A DNA stretch of 13,780 nucleotides from an uncultured Lachnospiraceae bacterium (GCA_944384285.1 CALWSX010000067.1:1-13780), one strand, 5' to 3'; shown: positions 1 to 7,945, numbered from the stretch's first letter. Notes: generated from the letters alone by a model not told the origin. Numbers and translations: made by a program.

Positions 1-1818
1 TATACTTCTAACAAGGAAACCATCAAAGTCATAATCTTTCAGACCTTCAAGCACTTTTAAATATGAATTATCCCTGTTTATACGAGGTAATGCAATATAA
101 AGTTTTTTTCCTTCATATTTACACACAGAAGATATTTTTCCAAAATCTTTTTCAATACCGTCATATAATTCGACGTAAATTAAATCTACTAAAGGGTATG
201 TTACTGCAATATTAAACTTATTAAAACTGTCAACAAGAACATTCATCTTCTTCTTAAATATTGGTTCGTTTTGTTTTGGCTGATATTTAAGTTTTTTTAC
301 AGACTCTCTTTTTGATTTTTTTATAAGAGCTTGTTCAAATTTTTCAGATGCTTCTCTTCTCAAATTATTTAATGAAGATATGGAAACAAATATATCATTA
401 TCTACATCACTTTCAAGATTCACTATTTTAAATGGTGTTGATCCCATTTTAAGAATTTGGGATTCAATTTTTTCTTTTGATAAAGGTGCTGTTTCCGCCT
501 TTTTTGCTGTTTCCCCTGTTACAAAAACAAAGTTTCCTAAATTATCATAAAGATTTAAATACATATTTTCGTCTTTTTTTACTTTAAGTTTTGCAAAAAT
601 TTCTTTTTTTCTTGTATCTTTTGAGTAGCTTCTTTTAAGCTCATCATCAAGCTTTTTATCAAAAGTTTTATAAATAACATCATTTTTTTCAACTTCGTTT
701 TTAAGAGGAATAGTTATAATTTCTCCTGCTTTTGAAGGTCTATTTATATATGTTCCCGGATGTGGTTCATTTTTTGTCCAAAACTCTATACCATCGCCAG
801 GCACAAGGTCTTCTCTTGTTCTTATAGTAGCTTTTTGTAATTTTTTATTATAAGTATCTACAAATCCAAGTTTAAGACCCCAAGATTTTGGTCTTTCAAT
901 ACTCATCATTTCAGAACCTGAGTATGAATTATAATAACCTTCGCTAAATCCTCCACGATTAAAAAGTTTTAACAGGTCTTTTATATCTTCATTGTCAACA
1001 GAATAATTTTCTTTATCAGAAAAATATAAGTCTATATATTTTCTGTAAATAGCAGTAACACCTGCAACATATTCAGGTGTTTTCATACGTCCTTCTATTT
1101 TAAAAGAATCTATTCCAGCTTCAATAAGACTTGGAAGAATTGTTATTGTTTGTATATCCTTTGTTGAAAGAAGATAACCTTCCTTAATAGTTTCCCCTTT
1201 TTTTACAAGTTTATAAGGAAGTCTACAAGTTTGAGCACAACGTCCTCTGTTTCCGCTTCTTCCTCCAAGCATACTACTCATAATGCATTGGCCTGAATAT
1301 GATACACAAAGAGCCCCATGCACAAATGTTTCTATTTCAGCTTTAGTATTTTCTTTTATATATTTAACTTCATCTAAATTAAGCTCTCTGCTTAATACAA
1401 TCTTTTTAAATCCAAGCTCATAAAGTGAATTTACATCACTAAGTGAATTTGATGTAAGCTGTGTACTTGCATGAAGAGGAAAGTTTGGAAAATATTTAAA
1501 AAGCACTTTTGCAAGACCTAAATCCTGTATAATTAGGGCATCAACACCTATTGTATAAAGACTTGCAACAAAATCAATTACTTCATTTAATTCGGATTCT
1601 TTATAAAGTGTATTTACAGTAATATATACTTTTACCCCTCTTAAATGGCAAAAATCACATATTTTTTCTATATCATTTAAATCAAAATTATTTGCAAAAT
1701 TTCTTGCATTGAACTTCTTTCCACCTAAATAAATAGCATCTGCACCATTTGCAACAGCGGCATAAACACTTTCAAGTGAGCCTGCCGGTGACAGAAGTTC
1801 AGGTTTTTTATTTATCAT
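1..1818 (-). CDS. U32-family protein with DUF3656-like region (RNA-hydroxylase type), C-terminus cut by window edge
   Basis: The reading frame is open for 606 codons from the ATG at 1818 to the left edge, so the C-terminus is missing. It starts MINKKPELLSPAGSLE, and the family hallmark ELLSPAG lies at residues 7-13. The U32 signature follows at about 165-199 (ETFVHGALC, SGQC, GGRSGNRGRC), with cysteines 171, 178, 194 and 198. The long insert after about residue 330 fits the DUF3656 region of RlhA-type members. The family was named for a collagenase-like peptidase, but E. coli RlhA and TrhP act in prephenate-dependent hydroxylation of 23S rRNA and tRNA, so RNA modification is the better guess here; the exact target is unknown. 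A ribosome binding site (TAGGAGA, about 1824-1830) precedes the ATG. The gene lies 20 bases after the ZapA-like gene and is probably co-transcribed with it. Confidence 0.88.
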   Translation of the reverse strand, partial: MINKKPELLSPAGSLESVYAAVANGADAIYLGGKKFNARNFANNFDLNDIEKICDFCHLRGVKVYITVNTLYKESELNEVIDFVASLYTIGVDALIIQDLGLAKVLFKYFPNFPLHASTQLTSNSLSDVNSLYELGFKKIVLSRELNLDEVKYIKENTKAEIETFVHGALCVSYSGQCIMSSMLGGRSGNRGRCAQTCRLPYKLVKKGETIKEGYLLSTKDIQTITILPSLIEAGIDSFKIEGRMKTPEYVAGVTAIYRKYIDLYFSDKENYSVDNEDIKDLLKLFNRGGFSEGYYNSYSGSEMMSIERPKSWGLKLGFVDTYNKKLQKATIRTREDLVPGDGIEFWTKNEPHPGTYINRPSKAGEIITIPLKNEVEKNDVIYKTFDKKLDDELKRSYSKDTRKKEIFAKLKVKKDENMYLNLYDNLGNFVFVTGETAKKAETAPLSKEKIESQILKMGSTPFKIVNLESDVDNDIFVSISSLNNLRREASEKFEQALIKKSKRESVKKLKYQPKQNEPIFKKKMNVLVDSFNKFNIAVTYPLVDLIYVELYDGIEKDFGKISSVCKYEGKKLYIALPRINRDNSYLKVLEGLKDYDFDGFLVRSI

Positions 1819-1838
1819 AAATTTCTCCTATTTTCTTT

Positions 1839-2858
1839 TTATCTTATGTATTTACTTTTACCTTTATTTTTTTTCTTAGGCGGATGAAGATTGTTTCTTC
1901 TGTTATAATAAACATTTTGTTTATTCATAACAGCTTGTGATGATACTTGTGACTTATCATCTTCATCCAAATTGTCTAATTTTTCTTGTTCTTCTTGTAT
2001 ATTTTCTATTTCTTTTTCAGAAGACTCTTCTATAATAGGATTTTCTTTTCCCTCATCATAAGATATTTCCTTTTCTTTTATTTCATCATTAAAATTAACA
2101 TTTTCATCAGTTTCACTGTTAATATTTGAATTTAACGAGGGTAAATTTTCTTCATCTTCATTTTTTTCATTTATATTTGTTGTTTCAGAGTTTTCAACAG
2201 TTGTGTTGAGATCATGTTCTAAAGGAAGTCCTGTTTTTGAATCAATATTATTATTTTCTAAAAACACCTTTAAGTTTTTATTTTGTATTTTTAATATATT
2301 GTTTTGATTATTAAGATTTAAAATATTTTCATGAAGGTCCTCAGCTTCTTTTTTAGAGGTTTCTTTTAATTTTTCATTATCATATTTTAATACTTCAATT
2401 TCTTTTTCCAATACTTCTTTTTGAGATAATAAATTAGTATTTTCATTTTTTAATTTAAGTATGAGTTCTTCAAGCTCAGAAATTTTCAAATCTTTTTGCG
2501 AAATTTGTGTACAAAGTTTTGAACTGTCTAAAACCTCTTGTTGTTCTGTATCTTTTGAAAAAGAGTTTTCTTTATCATTTAATTCCAAAGCTGCATTTTT
2601 ATTTATTTTCTTTAACTTTTCTATAATAAAACTTAAATTTTCATTTTTATTTTTTTCTTTAAAATAATCATCTGCAATATTTATAGAAGCAAGAATAGGA
2701 ACAAGTCTTACATTTAAACTTCTTCCTGTATCACTTTTTTTAATTTCGGCCATTTTTTTATCTATGTATTCAGCAACTTTTGTCATATATTCTTCACTTT
2801 CAATACCGACAATCGTAACCATTACACCGTCAATTTTTACTTGGACTTTATTTTTCAA
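1839..2858 (-). CDS. ZapA-like cell-division protein with long coiled-coil and acidic tail
   Basis: The start is taken as the TTG at 2858, because a strong AGGAGG lies 8-9 bases upstream; the more upstream ATG at 2894 has no ribosome binding site and would place that site inside the gene. The product is 339 residues. The first 80 or so resemble ZapA (KVQVKIDG, GIESEEYMTKVAEYIDKKM, a conserved R-x-x-x-x-A-x-x-x-A-D-x-Y helix), a cytoplasmic protein that bundles FtsZ filaments at the division ring. Ordinary ZapA is about 85-130 residues. Here a predicted coiled coil (about 85-205) follows, then an acidic low-complexity stretch (about 210-310) and a strongly basic end (RRNN, PPKKKNKGKSK). Presence beside a U32 gene is a known Clostridial arrangement. 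The ZapA assignment rests on the N-terminus; the role of the extension is unknown. Confidence 0.75.
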   Translation of the reverse strand: MKNKVQVKIDGVMVTIVGIESEEYMTKVAEYIDKKMAEIKKSDTGRSLNVRLVPILASINIADDYFKEKNKNENLSFIIEKLKKINKNAALELNDKENSFSKDTEQQEVLDSSKLCTQISQKDLKISELEELILKLKNENTNLLSQKEVLEKEIEVLKYDNEKLKETSKKEAEDLHENILNLNNQNNILKIQNKNLKVFLENNNIDSKTGLPLEHDLNTTVENSETTNINEKNEDEENLPSLNSNINSETDENVNFNDEIKEKEISYDEGKENPIIEESSEKEIENIQEEQEKLDNLDEDDKSQVSSQAVMNKQNVYYNRRNNLHPPKKKNKGKSKYIR

Positions 2859-2944
2859 AACAATCTCCTCCTCACAGAGAAACTCATAAAACACACAAAA
2901 ATCTCATTTAACCAAAAGAAATATTTGCATAAATATTACATTAA

Positions 2945-2973
2945 ATTATATCATACAGTAAACAGTTTTTCAA
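2945..2973 (-). promoter_or_regulatory. Promoter of the zapA-like/U32 unit
   Basis: Reading the minus strand, TTGAAA (2973-2968) and TATAAT (2950-2945) are separated by 17 bases. This is a near-consensus vegetative promoter. Transcription should start near 2938, giving a leader of about 80 nt before the TTG start of the ZapA-like gene. It indicates that this pair is transcribed independently of the upstream dusB. Confidence 0.7.
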
Positions 2974-3038
2974 ACAACAAGCTTTAAAAATAACTTAAAC
3001 AAAAATTAAAAATTCTTTATTTTTATACATCTAAATTA

Positions 3039-4001
3039 TTATTTCTTTAAGCTGTTAAAATAGTCTGAAATAAGGTTTAAAAGCTCATCATAAGATTCTG
3101 TTTTATTAACTTTTACTCTTAATTCTGACGAATCTTTTAATCCTTTTGTATACCAAGCTATATGTTTTCTCATTTCCCTAATTCCAATAAACTCTCCTTT
3201 AAAATCAACAAGCATCTTCATATGTTTTTTCATTATTTCAAATTTTTCTTCCGGAGTTGGAAGTGGAAGAATTTCTCCTGTTTTAAAATAATGAGCTGTT
3301 CTTTTAAAAATCCATGGATTACCTTCAGCCGCTCTTCCTATCATAATTCCATCACAGCCTGTATAATCAATCATTTTTTCGGCTGTCTCCGGCGAAATAA
3401 TATCTCCATTACCAATAACAGGTATAGTTAAATTCTTTTTAACTTCCTTTATAATATCCCAGTCGGCTGTTCCGCTATAATATTGGCCTCTTGTTCTTCC
3501 ATGAATAGATAATGCACTTGCCCCATTTTCTTCAGCTATTTTTGCAACTTCAATCGCATTATGAGACGAAAATCCTTTTCTTATTTTAACTGTTACAGGC
3601 TTTTTCTGACTTTCAACAACTGCTTTTACTATTTCACCTATCAATTTAGGATTATCCATAAGAGCTGAACCTTCGCCGTTTCTGACAATTTTAGGCGCAG
3701 GGCACCCCATATTTATATCTATAATATCAAAGTTTAAATCTTCTATACTTTTTGCCATATCAGCTAAAATTTGTGGGTCTGAACCGAAAAGCTGAATTGC
3801 GGCTGGTCTTTCTTCTTCATTTATTTCAATTAATTTTTTTGTATTCTCACTTCCATAAAAAAGTCCTTTTGCACTTACCATTACAGAAAATACAAGACCT
3901 GCTCCCATTTGTCTGCAAATAAGACGAAAAGGCAAATCTGTAACTCCTGCCATGGGTGCAAGGAATACATTATTACTAAGTTCTACATTTCCAATCTTCA
4001 T
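3039..4001 (-). CDS. dusB: tRNA-dihydrouridine synthase, DusB type
   Basis: This 320-residue flavoprotein is the normal length for the Dus family. It would reduce specific uridines in the tRNA D-loop to dihydrouridine, using FMN and NADPH in the cytoplasm. The FMN-barrel start LAPMAGVTDLPFR is at residues 14-26. The signature INMGCPAPKI carries the expected catalytic cysteine, C100. Flavin/phosphate-binding elements are HGRTRGQ (167-173), GNGD (197-200) and GIMIGRAAEGNPW (218-230). The ATG at 4001 is preceded by AGGTGG. The gene follows coaX after 18 bases, and this pairing is common in Firmicutes, so the two are probably co-transcribed. The assignment to the DusB subgroup rests on overall similarity and context; the Dus family itself is certain. 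Confidence 0.95.
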   Translation of the reverse strand: MKIGNVELSNNVFLAPMAGVTDLPFRLICRQMGAGLVFSVMVSAKGLFYGSENTKKLIEINEEERPAAIQLFGSDPQILADMAKSIEDLNFDIIDINMGCPAPKIVRNGEGSALMDNPKLIGEIVKAVVESQKKPVTVKIRKGFSSHNAIEVAKIAEENGASALSIHGRTRGQYYSGTADWDIIKEVKKNLTIPVIGNGDIISPETAEKMIDYTGCDGIMIGRAAEGNPWIFKRTAHYFKTGEILPLPTPEEKFEIMKKHMKMLVDFKGEFIGIREMRKHIAWYTKGLKDSSELRVKVNKTESYDELLNLISDYFNSLKK

Positions 4002-4019
4002 ATTTCCACCTATATTTTT

Positions 4020-4799
4020 TTATTTTTTTGGCTTTTTGTTTTTTTCATATAAAATTTTTAATCCTTTAAGAGTAAGCAAAGGATCATATATATCAAAAAT
4101 TTCGTATTTATCATCTATAACTCTTGATAATCCACCTGTAGCAACGACTTTTAAATCCGGATAATTCAAGTCATTTTTTAAACGGTCTATAATATATTTT
4201 GTTTCTCCTATTTTTCCAAATACAATTCCTGCCTGAAGAGATCCCACAGTTGATTTGTGAATAATAGTATCAGGTTTTTTAATTTCAACCTTAGGAAGTT
4301 TTGCCGCTCTTTGGTAAATAGCCTCCGCACATACTTGAATACCTGGCGCAATTATACATGTTATGTATTCGCCTTTTTCATTTACAACATCATAAGTTGT
4401 AGCCGTTCCATAGTCTATTATTACAACAGGACCACCATAAATTGAATATCCCGCTACCATATTTACTATTCTGTCTGCCCCTATTTCTTTTGGATTATCA
4501 GACTTTATATTTATACCTGTTTTCATCCCCGATTCAACAATCATAGGGTTTATATTAAAATATTTTCTTATGGCATGAGTTAATGAATAATTTATATTAG
4601 GAACAACTGAAGAAATGATTGCATTTTTTATATCTTTACAATTAATTTTTGAATGTTCAAAAAGCTGCATAATAAACAAGCCTGTTTCATCAGATGTTCT
4701 TGAAAGAGCAGTTGTCATTCTCCAACTTCCTATAAATTTTTCTCCATCATAAACACCAAGTACTATATTTGTATTTCCTACATCAATTACAAGTAACAT
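4020..4799 (-). CDS. coaX: Type III pantothenate kinase
   Basis: The 259-residue protein phosphorylates pantothenate, the first committed step of coenzyme A synthesis. It belongs to the ASKHA (actin/hsp70/sugar kinase) fold and, unlike CoaA, is not feedback-inhibited by CoA in characterised members. Visible motifs are the phosphate-binding DVGNTN (6-11), GADR (107-110, whose Asp is the expected catalytic base) and the second phosphate loop DYGTATTYD (129-137), then ATGG at 220-223. Length and motifs match intact CoaX, and nothing is missing. GGAGGCGAAAT precedes the ATG at 4799. It is the first gene of the coaX-dusB pair; only a weak promoter candidate is visible upstream (about 4897-4925). 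Confidence 0.96.
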   Translation of the reverse strand: MLLVIDVGNTNIVLGVYDGEKFIGSWRMTTALSRTSDETGLFIMQLFEHSKINCKDIKNAIISSVVPNINYSLTHAIRKYFNINPMIVESGMKTGINIKSDNPKEIGADRIVNMVAGYSIYGGPVVIIDYGTATTYDVVNEKGEYITCIIAPGIQVCAEAIYQRAAKLPKVEIKKPDTIIHKSTVGSLQAGIVFGKIGETKYIIDRLKNDLNYPDLKVVATGGLSRVIDDKYEIFDIYDPLLTLKGLKILYEKNKKPKK

Positions 4800-5037
4800 A
4801 TTTCGCCTCCAATTTGGAAAATCAATTTAATTACATAAAAAAATATTTATATTACATATAATAAAACTAGAATTTGTATTTTAAAAACTATTTTTAATTA
4901 TATACAAAAAAAACATTTAATACAATATTTTAAGAAAAGTCATAAAATTTAGCAAAATTCATTTATTATTAATGTATAATTGCTAATAATCAATTTTGTA
5001 CTATTTATCTAATACACTTATTTCAAATTATAAAATT
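4800..5037. other. AT-rich intergenic stretch with a weak coaX promoter candidate
   Basis: This stretch is very AT-rich and has no convincing coding frame. On the minus strand TATAAT (4902-4897) lies 17 bases from TTGTAT (4925-4920). This is a poor -35 element, so it is only a candidate for the coaX-dusB promoter. Apart from that I see nothing here until the inverted repeat at 5038. Confidence 0.4.
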
Positions 5038-5085
5038 TATATTATTTGTTAATCTTAAAACTATAACATTATTACAAATAATATA
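5038..5085. repeat. Perfect 12-bp inverted repeat upstream of the small charged-protein gene
   Basis: TATATTATTTGT (5038-5049) is exactly repeated in inverse as ACAAATAATATA (5074-5085), with 24 bases between. The right arm ends 17 bases before the -35 element at 5103. It could be an upstream operator with two half-sites or a stem-loop. No U-tract follows, so it is not an ordinary terminator. AT-rich DNA produces such matches fairly often, hence the moderate confidence in function. Confidence 0.4.
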
Positions 5086-5102
5086 TCTGAACAAAAAATG
5101 TA

Positions 5103-5131
5103 TTGACATATTTGTTTATTTGAATAATAAT
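5103..5131 (+). promoter_or_regulatory. Promoter of the small charged-protein gene
   Basis: A consensus TTGACA (5103-5108) and AATAAT (5126-5131, five of six bases of TATAAT) are separated by exactly 17 bases. Transcription should begin near 5138, about 28 bases before the GTG start at 5166. Confidence 0.75.
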
Positions 5132-5165
5132 ACAAGTGTAAACATATCTTAGGAGGAAAACCAAA

Positions 5166-5351
5166 GTGTCAAAAAAAGAAACAGAGTTCGACAGATACGA
5201 CAGAATGAAAAAAATCAAATTTGAAGCAGAAATTGAAAAAAGAAAAGAAAAAGATTCGTTTAGAAAACCTAAAAAAGAGAAAATCAACTCTACAAAGAAA
5301 GTTAAAATTAATCTATATGACGACTTTGATGACGCATGTTTAGATTATTAA
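5166..5351 (+). CDS. Small highly charged hypothetical protein (61 aa)
   Basis: I do not recognise this protein. It is supported as a real gene by a consensus promoter, a strong AGGAGG (5151-5156) 9 bases before the GTG start, and a clean terminator 18 bases after the stop. The 61 residues are about half Lys, Glu, Asp and Arg. The N-terminal 45 are rich in K/E and probably helical, including FDRYDRMKKIKFEAEIEKR (9-27). The end is acidic and aromatic (NLYDDFDDACLDY). There is no signal peptide or membrane segment, so it should be cytosolic. It is transcribed alone, between coaX and the exporter gene, both of which point the other way. The charge pattern would suit a nucleic-acid- or ribosome-associated protein, but that is only inference. 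Confidence 0.72.
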   Translation: MSKKETEFDRYDRMKKIKFEAEIEKRKEKDSFRKPKKEKINSTKKVKINLYDDFDDACLDY

Positions 5352-5369
5352 TTATATAAATATAATTTT

Positions 5370-5396
5370 ACAGGCTATTTTCATAGCCTGTTTTTA
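5370..5396 (+). terminator. Intrinsic terminator after the small charged-protein gene
   Basis: ACAGGCTA (5370-5377) pairs perfectly with TAGCCTGT (5384-5391) around a 6-base loop, followed at once by a T-run. On the other strand no U-tract follows, so it serves the rightward gene only. Confidence 0.85.
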
Positions 5397-5454
5397 TTTA
5401 CAATTATATTTATATTTATTCTGTTTTTGTGTATAATAATTCATTTTCAGATAT

Positions 5455-6327
5455 TCATGACTCTGTATTATTTTTTTTATATAAAAACATTAATATTGCA
5501 GCAAAAATAATTATAATATACCCTAAAATGCTATATTTATCGGGGATCTGTCCAAGTACGAAATAACCAAGCATTGCTGCAAATATAAGCTGTGAATAAT
5601 CATATACAGAAATTTCTTTTGCCGGAGCATTAAAATATGCTGCTGTTATGAAAAATTGCCCACCAGTTGCTGCAAACCCTGCTAATAAAAGATAAAACCA
5701 CTGTTCAACTGACATTGGAGTATAATCAAAAAATAAAAATGGAATAGTTACAACCGATGAAAAAAGAGAAAAAAAACAAACAACAACAGGTCCTTTTACT
5801 CCTCTTTCTCCAAGCAATCTAACAAATGTATAAGCTACTCCTGCACCTAATCCTCCCAATAAACCAATAAAAGAAGGAAAAATTAATACATTTGAAAAAG
5901 ACGGTCTTACAATAAAAAGCATTACAACAAAAGCAATTAATACTATAACCATCTGTTTTAATTTGAGCTTTTCTTTTAATATAAAAAAGCTAAATATAAT
6001 AGCAAAAAAAGGCGATAATTTATTAAGCATAGTTGCATCTGACAAAAACAGATGATCTACAGCATAGAAATTACAAAATATACCCACTGTTCCAAAAAAT
6101 GCCCTGAAAAATAAAATAGAATAGTTCTTTTTTTCAATATGAATATTAATATTATTCTTTATAATAATTATCAATGAAAAAATAAAAGCTATTATATTTC
6201 TAAAGAAACTTTTTTGTGTAAATGGAATGTCTCCCGAAAGAGCTACAAACATATTCATAAGAGCAAAAAAGAATGCTGATAATAATATATAAATTATACC
6301 TTTATTTTTTTTACTTATTTTTATCAT
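5455..6327 (-). CDS. EamA-family (drug/metabolite transporter) membrane exporter
   Basis: This 290-residue integral membrane protein has the two tandem EamA repeats of the DMT superfamily: the first half spans about residues 8-135 and the second about 148-282, with roughly ten hydrophobic helices in total. Length is normal. N-terminal KISKKNKG and the basic tail YKKNN fit a cytoplasmic N- and C-terminus. Family members export amino acids, nucleosides or other metabolites; the substrate cannot be read from this sequence. The ATG at 6327 has GGAG 7-10 bases upstream. The gene lies downstream of the CofE-like gene but is separated from it by a good terminator (6361-6395), so it probably has its own weak promoter or depends on read-through. 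No terminator was recognised at its 3' end. Confidence 0.88.
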   Translation of the reverse strand: MIKISKKNKGIIYILLSAFFFALMNMFVALSGDIPFTQKSFFRNIIAFIFSLIIIIKNNINIHIEKKNYSILFFRAFFGTVGIFCNFYAVDHLFLSDATMLNKLSPFFAIIFSFFILKEKLKLKQMVIVLIAFVVMLFIVRPSFSNVLIFPSFIGLLGGLGAGVAYTFVRLLGERGVKGPVVVCFFSLFSSVVTIPFLFFDYTPMSVEQWFYLLLAGFAATGGQFFITAAYFNAPAKEISVYDYSQLIFAAMLGYFVLGQIPDKYSILGYIIIIFAAILMFLYKKNNTES

Positions 6328-6360
6328 GGTTTTTCTCCATTAATATTTATCTTTTTATAG

Positions 6361-6395
6361 CAAAAAGCCCTGTATACTTAATATATACAAGACTT
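6361..6395 (-). terminator. Intrinsic terminator after the CofE-like gene
   Basis: On the minus strand AAGTCTTGTATA (6395-6384) pairs over 12 positions, including two G-U pairs, with TATACAGGGCTT (6376-6365) around a 7-base loop. A short T-run follows (6366-6362 region). It lies 36 bases after the stop of the CofE-like gene. Confidence 0.7.
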
Positions 6396-6431
6396 TTCTT
6401 ATTTTAAAAATCAAAATTATAAAAACTTATA

Positions 6432-7613
6432 TTAGCTAGCAAAATTATTAAAGTAGTTCTGAACTAATACAATAGGAGTTCCTTTATCTCCACTTCCACT
6501 TGTTAAATCACAAAGTGAACCAATTAAATCTGTTAATCTTCTAGGTGTTGTTCCTTCTGAAACCATATTACCTTTAAGATCGCCTTCTTTTTCTTTAATA
6601 CGTTGACGAATAGCTTCTGAAAGTTCTTCTCCTGAAAGACCAGCAAAATCGTTATCTGCTAAATATTTAAGCTTAAGTTCATTAGGAAGACCAATAAGAC
6701 CATCTGTGTATCCGGCACCAACTACAGGGTCAGCTAATTCCCAAATTTTTCCTACAGGATCTTTGAAAGCTCCGTCTCCATAAATCATAGCTTCAACTTT
6801 AACACCTGTTCTTTTTAATATTTCTTTCTGAATATTTAAAGCTACTTCCTGTGCATTTTTAGGGAAAAGTTTTACTGTATTTTCAGTAGCTTTATTTGAA
6901 CCTAAAAGTCCGTAAGTTGGGTGATAACCACTTCCGTTTACAGATTCATTAAGGATTTCTCCCAATGTAAATACTCTTTCTCCACCATGTGATAAAACAC
7001 GTCTTTTTGAACGTTCTCTTGAATGAATATCACAAAGTATAACATTTTTAGTATAGTTAACAATTGCTTCAGGATGATTTGCAAAAATAATTTCTACTTC
7101 TGCGCCTTCTTCTTTTATAAGTTCAGCATAATAATCAACATAGTCAACACCTGTAAAATGATGTTTAATATATCCAAATGCCTTACGATATTCATCTAAA
7201 GAAAGAACATCTGTATAAGGATTAATACCGCTTTCATCAAGTAAATCTAAGTCAATTAAATGATTTCCTACTTCATCAGAAGGATAGCTTAACATAAGTA
7301 CAACTTTTTTTGCACCTTTTGCAATTCCTCTTAAACAAATGGCAAAACGATTACGGCTTAAAATAGGAAATACAACACCAACTGTATCCCCTCCAAGTTT
7401 TTTACGAACGTCTTCAGCTATATCATCAGTTGTAGCATAGTTACCATCAGCACGAGCAACAACAGCTTCTGTAACACAAACTACATCTTTTTCATGTAAT
7501 TCAAAGTTATCTTCTTTTGCTGCAGCTAAAACTGAATCTACAACAATATTTACAATATCATCTCCTTGACGGATAATAGGTGCTTTAATTCCTCTAGAAA
7601 TGGTTCCTGCCAT
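6432..7613 (-). CDS. CofE-like (coenzyme F420-0:gamma-glutamyl ligase family) protein
   Basis: The 393-residue protein belongs to the F420 ligase fold family (CofE). Visible matches include the N-terminal GIKAPIIRQGDDIVNIV and ITEA-like VVCVTEAVVARADG (45-58), plus the metal/GTP-site stretch FPILSRNRFA and a later YGDGAFKDPVGKIWELADP. In archaea and actinobacteria CofE adds glutamates to coenzyme F420 using GTP. No other F420 gene is present here, and Clostridia of this type are not known F420 producers, so the substrate may be another carboxylate; the name is a family label, not a function. Most of the protein is cytosolic and soluble. The start ATG at 7613 is preceded by AGGAGG with 8-base spacing. 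The gene has its own promoter (7759-7788) and a leader with a terminator-like hairpin. Confidence 0.85.
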   Translation of the reverse strand: MAGTISRGIKAPIIRQGDDIVNIVVDSVLAAAKEDNFELHEKDVVCVTEAVVARADGNYATTDDIAEDVRKKLGGDTVGVVFPILSRNRFAICLRGIAKGAKKVVLMLSYPSDEVGNHLIDLDLLDESGINPYTDVLSLDEYRKAFGYIKHHFTGVDYVDYYAELIKEEGAEVEIIFANHPEAIVNYTKNVILCDIHSRERSKRRVLSHGGERVFTLGEILNESVNGSGYHPTYGLLGSNKATENTVKLFPKNAQEVALNIQKEILKRTGVKVEAMIYGDGAFKDPVGKIWELADPVVGAGYTDGLIGLPNELKLKYLADNDFAGLSGEELSEAIRQRIKEKEGDLKGNMVSEGTTPRRLTDLIGSLCDLTSGSGDKGTPIVLVQNYFNNFAS

Positions 7614-7677
7614 TTGAAAAACCTCCTAAAATAAATTTTTTCTAATTAAAGTCTTATTTTTAAATTTAATTTTACGT

Positions 7678-7699
7678 AAAAAAAGTCCCTATTCGGGAC
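7678..7699 (-). terminator. Terminator-like hairpin within the CofE leader (candidate attenuator)
   Basis: On the minus strand GTCCC (7699-7695), loop GAATA, GGGAC (7689-7685) is followed directly by seven T residues (7684-7678). It sits about 55 bases after the predicted transcript start and about 65 bases before the CofE start codon. It would therefore stop transcription before the gene unless something prevents it. The stem is only 5 bp. Confidence 0.6.
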
Positions 7700-7725
7700 A
7701 GAATTAAAAAATAAAAAGTTACTTT

Positions 7726-7745
7726 GATGAAACTTAAATTCCATC
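7726..7745 (-). promoter_or_regulatory. 5' hairpin of the CofE leader RNA
   Basis: In the leader RNA GATGGAA (7745-7739) can pair with TTTCATC (7732-7726) around a 6-base loop. It begins a few bases from the predicted 5' end, upstream of the terminator-like hairpin. I cannot match it to a known riboswitch class (checked by eye against fluoride, purine, c-di-GMP, preQ1, THF and T-box consensus features). Confidence 0.4.
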
Positions 7746-7758
7746 ACCGACACAAATT

Positions 7759-7788
7759 ATTTTATCAACAAAACATATATTTTGTCAA
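7759..7788 (-). promoter_or_regulatory. Promoter of the CofE-like gene
   Basis: On the minus strand a consensus TTGACA (7788-7783) and TAAAAT (7764-7759) are 18 bases apart. Transcription would start near 7753, leaving a leader of about 140 nt. The neighbouring stretch 7789-7917 holds no other recognisable signal. Confidence 0.7.
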
Positions 7789-7917
7789 TGAAAATTTCTA
7801 ATAGAAAGCCTCATCTGTATCAATATTTTTTATATCTAATATTAATAATACTAACTTTAATACTATATATAATTAAATATTTTTAAAGTTTTATACATAC
7901 ATTCTTTTATATAATTT

Positions 7918-7945
7918 AAAAAACGGTATGAAAAATTTCATACCG
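7918..7945 (-). terminator. Intrinsic terminator of the reductase/acetyltransferase unit
   Basis: On the minus strand CGGTATGAAA (7945-7936) and TTTCATACCG (7933-7924) are perfectly complementary. They are followed by six T residues (7923-7918). It lies about 95 bases beyond the stop codon of the fusion gene and ends that unit. Confidence 0.85.

Noticed and set aside
2461..2667. Open frame on the plus strand inside the ZapA-like gene
   Set aside because: Ser/Phe-rich antisense shadow of a Lys/Glu-rich coiled coil; no ribosome binding site.
5072..5287. Minus-strand frame of 71 codons over the small charged-protein gene
   Set aside because: Antisense shadow; the plus-strand gene has promoter, ribosome binding site and terminator.
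7678..7753. Known riboswitch class (fluoride, T-box, purine, c-di-GMP) in the CofE leader
   Set aside because: The conserved sequence elements of these classes are not present; only two simple hairpins can be seen.
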